In this document: one piece after another, positions 57,986 to 63,823 of the stretch
Numbering within the stretch: the first letter of the stretch is position 1
Layout: each line of letters opens with the position of its first letter
NCBI GenBank assembly: GCA_002071485.1
Contig: MWFF01000042.1
Location: 1 to 63,823, forward strand
Direction: 5' to 3'
DNA length: 63,823 bases
From: Verrucomicrobia bacterium ADurb.Bin006
GTDB lineage: Bacteria; Verrucomicrobiota; Verrucomicrobiia; Limisphaerales; J093
Program-made: the position numbers and the translations under genes
Notes under the pieces: model-generated
Told to the model about the DNA's origin: nothing
The model's database searches: none
The model's input: only the letters and a program-made list of their open reading frames with translations

Positions 57986-58912
57986 TCAGGCGACCGCGCA
58001 GGAAGGCGGCGGCGGCTTGGTTGCGCTCGGGAGCAGAGGGTGAGTCGGCGTGTCAGGCCGGGAGGCGTTCGGCGTGCAGGCCGCGGAGCGGGACTTGCGT
58101 TGGGCCACTCGCTCCTTGAGGATGACCACGTACTTGTAGGGGAGGTGGACGCTCCCAATGAGCGGACGCCCTCGATTCATCCCGTGGCAATCGGAGCCGC
58201 CGGTGACGAGCAAGACATGCTTTCGCGCCAGGCCTAGATAATGTTCGCTCGCCGCGAGGGAGTGTCGGGAATGGTAGCACTCGAGACCGTCAAGCCCGGC
58301 CTCCGCCATATGGGGGATTAACCGGTCGTTGTGGTTGAGGCCCGGGTGCGCCATGACCGCCAATCCTCCCGCCTCGTGAATCAATGCAATGGCCTGGGTG
58401 GCGGACATCTTGAACTTCGGAACCCAGGCTGGGCGATGTTTTTTGAGAAAACGATCGAACGCCTCATCGAGTGTCCGACACAAACCGGCCTGCACCAGGG
58501 CGCGGGCCACATGCGGGCGGCCCGGTGACCGGCAATTGGCCAGGGCGAACACGGCCTCGGCCTCGAGCGGGACCCGGAGGTGGTTGAGCCGGGCAACCAT
58601 CTCGCGAATCCGATCCTGGCGAACGCCCTGGAAGCGGCTCAGTTCGCGCAGAAGCCGTGGGTGCTGCGTATCGAGGAAGTAGCCGAGGAGATGCAGTTCG
58701 GCGCCATCGTGTTCGGCGGTCAGTTCGACGCCCGCGATGAATTCGAGTCCCAGCCGGGCGCAAGCTGTCGTCATGGCGCCGCATCCCTCGACCGAATCGT
58801 GGTCGGTGAGAGCGAGGACCGAGAGACCGTGTCTTTGGGCGTGGCCGGCCAACTCCTCCGGGCTGTAAGTTCCGTCGGAAAAGCGGGTGTGGAGGTGGAG
58901 GTCGGCAAACAT
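57986..58912 (-). CDS. PHP-domain phosphoesterase (nucleoside bisphosphate phosphatase type)
   Basis: A 308-residue metal-dependent phosphoesterase. The ATG at 58912 gives MFADLHLHTRFSDGTYSPEE with the metal-binding histidines 6 and 8. Others follow in ALTDHDSVEG, GVELTAEHDGAELHLLGYFL, HPGLNHNDRLIPHMAEAG and the terminal SDCHGMNRGR. This set and length match the RnaAM/YciV type 5'-3' exonuclease or 3',5'-nucleotide bisphosphatase. The C-terminus is Ser/Pro/Lys-rich. It lies 40 bases after nusB and just before ftsY, all on the minus strand. Confidence 0.88.
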   Translation of the reverse strand: MFADLHLHTRFSDGTYSPEELAGHAQRHGLSVLALTDHDSVEGCGAMTTACARLGLEFIAGVELTAEHDGAELHLLGYFLDTQHPRLLRELSRFQGVRQDRIREMVARLNHLRVPLEAEAVFALANCRSPGRPHVARALVQAGLCRTLDEAFDRFLKKHRPAWVPKFKMSATQAIALIHEAGGLAVMAHPGLNHNDRLIPHMAEAGLDGLECYHSRHSLAASEHYLGLARKHVLLVTGGSDCHGMNRGRPLIGSVHLPYKYVVILKERVAQRKSRSAACTPNASRPDTPTHPLLPSATKPPPPSCAVA

Positions 58913-58952
58913 TGCGTGGGTTGGTGGTGTGATTCTGGAGTGCCCGGTTCGG

Positions 58953-59453
58953 TTATGAGACGATGCGGGACGGGCGCATGAGTTCGCCCCGAATCCTGTC
59001 GAGGATGCCGTTGACGAACTTGCCGCTTTCCTCAGTCGAGAATTTCTTCGCGATATCGATTGCCTCGTTGATGCTGACCACGGGTGGAATATCTTCTCGG
59101 TGCAACATCTCGAAGATTGCCAGACGCAGGATGTTGCGGTCAACCACGGCGATTCGATGCAGTTCCCAATTCTTGGCGATGCGGCGGATGTGCGCGTCGA
59201 TCTCGTCGCGATGTTCCAGCGTTCCCCGGATGAGCGGATCGGCAAACAGGCGGACGACGCTTTCCTTGGCGCTGGGGGGCGGGAGAGCGGGCGGTTGCCC
59301 CCAGGTGGCCCCTGTGGTCTCGGCTTGGAGGGCGGCGGCGCGCTGCGACTCCCAGAAACGACCGAGCGCCGCATCGAGATCGGTTGGCGGATTCAAATCG
59401 TGCTGAAAGAGAAACTGCACGGCGCGTTCGCGCGCCTCGCGGCGTGTGCCCAT
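58953..59453 (-). CDS. nusB: Transcription antitermination factor NusB
   Basis: A 166-residue all-helical RNA-binding protein that acts with NusE (S10) at boxA in rRNA transcription. The ATG at 59453 gives MGTRREARERAVQFLFQHDL, the usual arginine-rich first helix. Later: IRRIAKNWELHRIAVVDRNI, LRLAIFEMLHRE, PPVVSINEAIDIAKKFSTEE and FVNGILDRI. A 40-residue insertion (about 30-60) is Ala/Pro-rich. The frame stays open far upstream across the cvpA gene, but that is antisense and not coding. The first gene of a minus-strand set with the PHP gene and ftsY. Confidence 0.92.
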   Translation of the reverse strand: MGTRREARERAVQFLFQHDLNPPTDLDAALGRFWESQRAAALQAETTGATWGQPPALPPPSAKESVVRLFADPLIRGTLEHRDEIDAHIRRIAKNWELHRIAVVDRNILRLAIFEMLHREDIPPVVSINEAIDIAKKFSTEESGKFVNGILDRIRGELMRPSRIVS

Positions 59454-59549
59454 GCCTTCAGGATGGGGAAGCACCCCCCCTGAGGAAAGCAAAAATGTCG
59501 GCACATTTTTTGCGTGATTTCCCCAGTGAGATTGAATTAGGTTCTGCCT

Positions 59550-60935
59550 ATGCTCATTTGGCTTATTGTCTTTGCGATTTTCGCGATCCTGGGCGTGACT
59601 GGTTACTATAAAGGAGCCATTCGGTCGGCGGTCTCTTTGATCGGACTCGGCTTCGCCATCTTCCTCGCTTTGCCCCTTTCGCCCCTCTTGCGTCCGCTGG
59701 TTCCCAAGCTCGGTCTGATCAACCCCGTCTGGGATCATATTCTGCCGCCCGCGGTGGTTTTTCTGGTAGTCGCCCTCATCTTCGTTGGTCTCGGCTTTTT
59801 GGTGCATTTCAAGGTCGCCCATCATTTCAAGTACGCCACAGACGATTACACACGCATCCGTTGGGAACGGCTCAACCGTGTTTTGGGTCTGTGCATCGGC
59901 CTGACCGCCGGGGGCGTGTGCACGATTCTGGTGGGGCTGATGATCTACATCTTCGGGTATCCGGCCGTCCAACTCACCAGTGAGGAAAGTCCTCTCTGGC
60001 AAAGGCTTCTGGCCACGGCACGCAAGGATCTCCAGACGTCGGGCATGGACAGGACGATGGCGGCACTCGATTTGATGAACGAAAAGTACTACCTGTCGAC
60101 CGACCTGGTCGGCCTGCTCTATCAGAACCCGGTGGTCCTGGACCGCTTGCTCAATTACCCTGCCTTTCTGGCTCTGAGCGAGCGCGATGACGTGAAGGAC
60201 CTGACCACGGACACCGATTTTCTCAACGGGTGGCAGACCAAGAGGCCAATCCTCGACATCGTCAATCATTCGAAAGTGATGGGGCTGATCAAGAACTCGG
60301 AGTTTGGCAACGAGGTGAGACAGGCGGACCTCAAGGATCTGTATCGGTACCTGGGGAGCGGCAAGTCCGACAAGTACGACGAGGAGAAAATACTGGGCCG
60401 ATGGCAACTGGATGTGGCGTCCACATTCACCCTCACCCGCAAGAAGAACCCGGACATGACGGTTGGTGAGATGACCCAAATGAGGCTTTTGATCACGGTC
60501 TTTCTGCCCAAGCTGAGCTTCATGGCCACGCCGGACAACAGGGCGTTCATGCGAGTCGAACTCACCGATCAAGCCAAACAGATGATCGAAGCCGCTCGAG
60601 CTGCCATTGCCGCCGCTCAGCGGGCGGCTGAAGAGGCCGGCACAGTAGCCCCGCAGATGGACGCCCGTATGATGCAGAGGTATGGACTGAGGCCAGGGCA
60701 GCGCCCCGGATTGCCGCCGCCGGACGAGACTCAGAAGCCCAAGGCCCCGGAACAACCGCTGCCGGGTATCCCCGAAGTTCGGTTCAGCGGTGAGGGCACT
60801 TGGGAGCGAGTTGGCACGAAGTACAAACTCACCATCAAGAATGAGAAAGGCCAACAGGTCAGCGGCGAGGGAACGGCGGACGAGGATCGGTTGCTCCTGA
60901 CCCTGGATGGCCAACCGCTGGTCTTTATCCGGTAG
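59550..60935 (+). CDS. CvpA-family membrane protein with soluble C-terminal extension
   Basis: A 461-residue protein. The first 150 residues contain about four hydrophobic segments of the CvpA family (MLIWLIVFAIFAILGVTGYY, SAVSLIGLGFAIFLALPLSP, ILPPAVVFLVVALIFVGLGF, RVLGLCIGLTAGGVCTILVG). CvpA is required for colicin V export in E. coli and has a broader, poorly understood membrane role. The remainder (about 170-461) is soluble and helical, Ala-rich and coiled-coil-like at about 340-365, with a small beta domain at the end (FSGEGTWERVGTKYKLTIKN). It is divergent from nusB and ends 11 bases inside the converging small gene. Confidence 0.75.
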   Translation: MLIWLIVFAIFAILGVTGYYKGAIRSAVSLIGLGFAIFLALPLSPLLRPLVPKLGLINPVWDHILPPAVVFLVVALIFVGLGFLVHFKVAHHFKYATDDYTRIRWERLNRVLGLCIGLTAGGVCTILVGLMIYIFGYPAVQLTSEESPLWQRLLATARKDLQTSGMDRTMAALDLMNEKYYLSTDLVGLLYQNPVVLDRLLNYPAFLALSERDDVKDLTTDTDFLNGWQTKRPILDIVNHSKVMGLIKNSEFGNEVRQADLKDLYRYLGSGKSDKYDEEKILGRWQLDVASTFTLTRKKNPDMTVGEMTQMRLLITVFLPKLSFMATPDNRAFMRVELTDQAKQMIEAARAAIAAAQRAAEEAGTVAPQMDARMMQRYGLRPGQRPGLPPPDETQKPKAPEQPLPGIPEVRFSGEGTWERVGTKYKLTIKNEKGQQVSGEGTADEDRLLLTLDGQPLVFIR

Positions 60936-61194
60936 TTCTCCGATCGCCGGCCAGATCAACCTCCCAAATCGGCAACTCGGAATCGGCGGCACCAAAGACC
61001 AGTTCCGCGCATACCGGGTCGAGACCGTAGGAGGTGCGCATCCACTCGATCATGATTTCGACAAAGTCCTGCAGCGAGCGGCTCAGCGCGCGGGCGGCAA
61101 AACGGCCACGGGCATTTGTCTGAAAGAGCCCGTGGGCAAACTCGCGTGCCACCGTTTCGGCGATCAGCCCGACGCGCACGCGCTGGTCATCCAT
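60925..61194 (-). CDS. Small conserved-looking protein coupled to a beta-CASP nuclease gene
   Basis: An 89-residue protein starting at an ATG (61194) that overlaps the nuclease stop by eight bases, so it is probably translated from the same mRNA. It has helical patterns (GLIAETVAREFAHGLFQTNA, FVEIMIEWMRTSYGLDPVCA) and ends in a basic tail. No family is recognised. Its 3' end overlaps the end of the CvpA gene, which runs toward it. Function unknown. Confidence 0.6.
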   Translation of the reverse strand: MDDQRVRVGLIAETVAREFAHGLFQTNARGRFAARALSRSLQDFVEIMIEWMRTSYGLDPVCAELVFGAADSELPIWEVDLAGDRRTTG

Positions 61195-62575
61195 AAGCGA
61201 CAGGCTCGGCGGTTTCTCCGGGGCCGGGGCGCAGGCATTTTATTTTGGGGAAACGCTTGCGAAGGGTCGTTTCGAACCAGGCCTGCGCCTCGGGTTCGCC
61301 ATGCCCAAGCACGACCGTTCTCGGCGCGACCTGGCCCACAAAATCGACCAAATCCTGGCGGTTCGCGTGCGCGGTCAGGTCGAACTCCGCAACCTCGCAT
61401 CGGCGCACCGCCTCGCCCGCGGTCCGGCTGAAGAGGAAGGGGCGGCCTGGATGCGACGCCTTGAGGCGTCCGCCGGGGGTTTGAGGATCGACATAGCCGA
61501 CGAAGAGGATGGCATGCCGTTCCTCCCCCATGAAACGGAGCGCCAGATCGTGCGCGGCCGTGTTCTCGGACATCATCCCGGACGTGAGCACGAACATGCG
61601 CCCTCCGGTCAGGCGCATCTGGTCGATTTGTCCGCGTTCGAGGACCACGAGATCCAACGCCTGGTTGAGCATCAGGTTGCTATGCTGCCGGTGAGTCCGG
61701 TGCGCCTCCAGGTCATAGATCTCAGTGAAGACACGCCCCAAGCCGCTGACGTAAACCGGCTGGCGGCGGATGTGCCCCGACCGCATCAGCAAAGCCAGCA
61801 GCCCCAGGATTTCCTGGGTGCGTCCCAGGGCGAACGAGGGGATCAACACCGATCCTTTGCGCTTGAGTGTGGCACGGATGGCCTCGGCCAGCCGCTCCGC
61901 CTCCGCCTCGCGCGTGAAGCTCGCGGGCGTCTGGCGGTTCCCACGCGTGGTTTCCATGAGCAAAACGTCGGCCTGAACGTCCTCGAATCGGGCTGCCTTC
62001 AGCAGGGTCTGGTCATGAAACGAAACGTCGCCCGTGTAGAAAAGCGTCTCGCGTTGGCCGCGCACCATCACGCCCGCCGCACCCAGAGTGTGGCCGGCAT
62101 CCCGAAACTCGATCGTCGGTGAGACAAATCCAGCCCGCATTTTGTGGTGCGCCGCCCATTCGATCTCCCGCTCGTACCGGAATCCCTGGATGCGCGGAGC
62201 GAGGTCGTCGACCTCGTCGTGGCTGTAGAGCGGGTATTCGCGAATGCCCAGTTCGTCCCGCTGGCGCACCATGACGTTCACCGAGTTGTGGAGCACACGC
62301 TCGACCAGAAAATAGCTCAACTCCGTCATCAATACATGCGCGCCCGGGTAGCGGCGAGCGGCAATGGGCAACGATCCCACATGATCGTGGTGACAATGCG
62401 AGATGACAATCGCGTCCAGTTCTCCCGCGGGAATGCGCTCGTAGAGCGGCAAGGCGTCACGCCCCTCGCGTTTGGGGTGGGTCCCGGCATCGAGGAGGAG
62501 CCGATGCCCCTCGATGTCGATCAGCCAGCTGCTGGCGCCGATATCGTGAGCCGGGTTGAGGTTAGAAATGCGCAT
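61187..62575 (-). CDS. Metallo-beta-lactamase fold, beta-CASP RNA-nuclease-like protein
   Basis: A 462-residue enzyme of the MBL/beta-CASP group (RNase J / CPSF-like). The zinc motif HCHHDH lies at residues 60-65, within VISHCHHDHVGSLP, preceded by LLLDAGTHPKREGRDALP. Later metal-binding steps are FRDAGHTLGAAG and FYTGDVSFHDQTLL. Beta-CASP motifs include METTRGNRQTPAS, VLIPSFALGRTQEILGLLAL, LTSGMMSENTAAHDL and LTAHANRQDLVDF. The terminal HGE block completes the set. It may process or degrade RNA. It is followed by the 89-residue gene with an eight-base overlap. Confidence 0.88.
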   Translation of the reverse strand: MRISNLNPAHDIGASSWLIDIEGHRLLLDAGTHPKREGRDALPLYERIPAGELDAIVISHCHHDHVGSLPIAARRYPGAHVLMTELSYFLVERVLHNSVNVMVRQRDELGIREYPLYSHDEVDDLAPRIQGFRYEREIEWAAHHKMRAGFVSPTIEFRDAGHTLGAAGVMVRGQRETLFYTGDVSFHDQTLLKAARFEDVQADVLLMETTRGNRQTPASFTREAEAERLAEAIRATLKRKGSVLIPSFALGRTQEILGLLALLMRSGHIRRQPVYVSGLGRVFTEIYDLEAHRTHRQHSNLMLNQALDLVVLERGQIDQMRLTGGRMFVLTSGMMSENTAAHDLALRFMGEERHAILFVGYVDPQTPGGRLKASHPGRPFLFSRTAGEAVRRCEVAEFDLTAHANRQDLVDFVGQVAPRTVVLGHGEPEAQAWFETTLRKRFPKIKCLRPGPGETAEPVAYG

Positions 62576-63125
62576 CGTAAGGGAAGCCCCTCTCCCTCAT
62601 CCATGCATTTGCTCTGCCTGCCCGTCCGATGCGCCCTCCAGGTGGCCAGAGGCGCCATTGCATCGGGCGATTCGCAGTTCTTCTTGTTTGAACGAAATGC
62701 ATGCCTGGGCAGTCGATTCCCTTGTTGGGCTGACTGTCTGCTACACAAAGCCCCAACGACGCGCGGCAGGCCAACGCACCTGCCGCCGTCCGCCAGTGGA
62801 GAGGAGGTCGTTTGGTTGTCTGGTTGTTTGGGTTAGGCGGGCATCTCGCGATGCCCGCCTTACCGTTGTCGAATGCTGAGATTCCGATCCGATTCTGTCA
62901 AGGGCCCCCCCCATTCGGCCCGAGCAGTTCTTCATGAATCAGGTTCATGACAAGACTTCCCGTTGCATCAGGACCGATTCATGAAGGCGAAAAAGCCGGA
63001 GTGGGGGATGGCTCGTCCCCCGCCATGTCAAGTGAAGGCGTCGCCGCTCCACTTCATGAATTGGCGCTGCCGTTGCATTCGGCGGTCGATTTGGCCGTTG
63101 TCATACACAATCGATCGCGCTCAGT
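62576..63125 (+). other. Intergenic region with hairpins and TTCATGAA copies
   Basis: About 550 bases without a gene. Contents: an 11-bp perfect hairpin at 62835-62860; TTCATGAA at 62931, 62979 and 63053, with a near copy (TTCATGAC) at 62944; the 11-base inverted pair CTTCATGAATC 62930-62940 and GATTCATGAAG 62976-62986; and a GGGGGA/TCCCCC stem at 63003-63021. The right part should carry the promoter of the heptose gene. Confidence 0.5.
62835..62860. terminator. Perfect 11-bp hairpin (AGGCGGGCATC/GATGCCCGCCT)
   Basis: AGGCGGGCATC 62835-62845, a four-base loop TCGC, and GATGCCCGCCT 62850-62860 form a strong stem in the gap between divergently transcribed genes. No T-tract follows. Similar GC stems occur as dispersed repeats or transcript ends; which applies here is not clear. 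Confidence 0.45.
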
Positions 63126-63623
63126 ATGTGGCCCATGTCCTTTCGAGAGAAGATCGTGGGATTCCAGGATCTGGACGCCTGGCGCAAACGGCAGAAGGCG
63201 GAGGGCCGCCGGGTGGTTGTGACCAACGGGTGCTTCGACCTGCTCCATCTGGGCCATGTGGTGTATCTCGAAGCGGCCCGCGCGTTGGGCGACTGCCTCC
63301 TGGTCGGACTTAACAGCGATTCGTCGGTCCGCTCGCTCAAGGGTCCCACCCGGCCTATCCATCCCGAGCAGGATCGCGCCGGCGTCCTGGCAGCCCTGGC
63401 CTCGGTCGATGCCGTTTGCATCTTTCCCGACTTGGACGCCCTGCGTTTCCTGAGCGTTGCCCGGCCAGACGTTTATGCCAAGGGCGGCGACTACACCATC
63501 GACACCATCAACCAGCCGGAGCGCCGCTTGGTGGAAGCCAACGGGGGGCGGGTTGTGGTGCTCGCGGGCGTCGAAGGCCGATCGACAACCTCGACCCTCG
63601 ATCGGATGAGATCGTCCTCGTGA
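63126..63623 (+). CDS. rfaE2: Cytidylyltransferase-type heptose-1-phosphate adenylyltransferase (HldE C-terminal/RfaE2 type)
   Basis: A 165-residue nucleotidyltransferase that makes ADP-heptose for LPS. The GCFDLLHLGHV motif (His41 and His44) binds ATP; VVTNGCF and LLVGLNSDSSVRSLKG are the flanking family blocks, followed by LDALRFLSVARPDVYAKGGD and the end GVEGRSTTSTL. Length fits the stand-alone RfaE2 domain, separate from the HldE kinase domain. The start at 63126 (MWPMSF) or 63135 cannot be decided. The presence of this gene implies an outer membrane with heptose-containing LPS. Confidence 0.9.
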   Translation: MWPMSFREKIVGFQDLDAWRKRQKAEGRRVVVTNGCFDLLHLGHVVYLEAARALGDCLLVGLNSDSSVRSLKGPTRPIHPEQDRAGVLAALASVDAVCIFPDLDALRFLSVARPDVYAKGGDYTIDTINQPERRLVEANGGRVVVLAGVEGRSTTSTLDRMRSSS

Positions 63624-63746
63624 GATCCGCCGGCTGCGAGGGCGCACGGTCTTTTCATTTGGAGCGGTGCTTGACGAGTATCTGGAAAGGGATTCACAGC
63701 CATCCCACAGGAATTGGCGAAAAAAATGGTTGGAAGCTTGACGAAA

Positions 63747-63762
63747 ACCTGCCACACGGCAG
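63747..63762 (+). repeat. Small hairpin before the transposase start
   Basis: CCTGCC 63747-63752, loop ACAC, GGCAGG 63757-63762, ending two bases before the transposase ATG at 63765. It could mask translation of the transposase or be part of the element's left end. Confidence 0.35.
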
Positions 63763-63764
63763 GT

Positions 63765-63823
63765 CATGAAAAAACACCAAGCCCCAACCGCGGGCAAACT
63801 CACCGTTTTGCGTCAGGTCTGCA
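63765..63823 (+). mobile_element. Start of an IS4-type (DUF4372) transposase gene, cut by the window edge
   Basis: The last 59 bases begin an ATG at 63765 reading MKKHQAPTAGKLTVLRQVC. I recall this opening (…GKLTVxRQLCNLIP…) from IS4-family transposases with an N-terminal DUF4372 domain that are common in Verrucomicrobia. Only the first 19 residues are in the window. The left terminal repeat should lie between 63624 and 63764, but I cannot point to it without the right end. Confidence 0.5.

Noticed and set aside
58953..60995. Extension of the NusB frame upstream across cvpA
   Set aside because: The NusB first helix begins at 59453; the upstream part is antisense to a good membrane-protein gene.

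Overview
The window reads as chromosomal DNA from a high-GC, Gram-negative member of the Verrucomicrobiota, probably a Pedosphaera/Limisphaerales-type lineage. Grounds: two proteins with C-terminal PEP-CTERM sorting tails; secreted LamG, RCC1 and Calx-beta proteins that end in the short C-terminal module (…RFFRVRVK, …RRFYRLEQP) common in this phylum; a tryptophan-rich lipoprotein; an ECF sigma factor beside an RDD-type Ser/Thr kinase; a System II (ResB/CcsA) cytochrome c pathway; and a heptose nucleotidyltransferase that implies LPS. Lineage and gene functions come from recalled family features, not a database search.

Layout. 1-7.4 kb: tail of an unknown gene, a LamG exported protein, a DruA/DUF4338 remnant, a seven-repeat RCC1 protein, a duplicated ABC ATPase and a PEP-CTERM protein. 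8-11 kb: a GH38 alpha-mannosidase. 11.2-12 kb: a Cys-rich segment in frame with a hemerythrin domain. 12.1-15 kb (minus): araA, an unknown protein and a small CBM48 protein. 15.3-21.7 kb: exported proteins, an aldo/keto reductase, a cytochrome c scrap and leuB. 21.9-26 kb: an acyltransferase, a second PEP-CTERM protein and a frameshifted Calx-beta gene. 26.2-30.3 kb: sigma factor plus multidomain kinase. 30.5-42.8 kb (minus): a carbohydrate block (MFS transporter, short sialidase-like protein, AGE-family epimerase, DUF6259-type hydrolase), then Gfo/Idh oxidoreductase, lactonase-fold protein and mfd with overlapping stop/start codons. 43-44.4 kb: an NCS1 permease. 44.6-50.3 kb (minus): nuoF-G-H-I followed by a LysR regulator. 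50.3-56.4 kb: tRNA-Gln(CTG), a nitroreductase, a lipoprotein with resB and ccsA, and kamA. 56.5-63.8 kb: a carboxypeptidase wreck, ftsY, a PHP phosphoesterase and nusB (all minus); a CvpA protein (plus); a beta-CASP nuclease with a small partner (minus); hldE/rfaE2-like; and the start of an IS4-type transposase at the right edge.

Functional picture. Aerobic respiration (complex I block, cytochrome c assembly) sits beside glycan and sugar use (mannosidase, arabinose isomerase, sialidase/epimerase/hydrolase operon) and exported proteins probably sorted by an exosortase elsewhere in the genome. The most unusual pieces are the kinase carrying a zinc ribbon, kinase, RDD and degenerate second kinase domain next to its sigma factor; the MFS-sialidase-epimerase-hydrolase operon; short repeats that sit exactly on stop codons of unrelated genes; an inverted-repeat element that supplies the mfd stop codon; and several gene wrecks.
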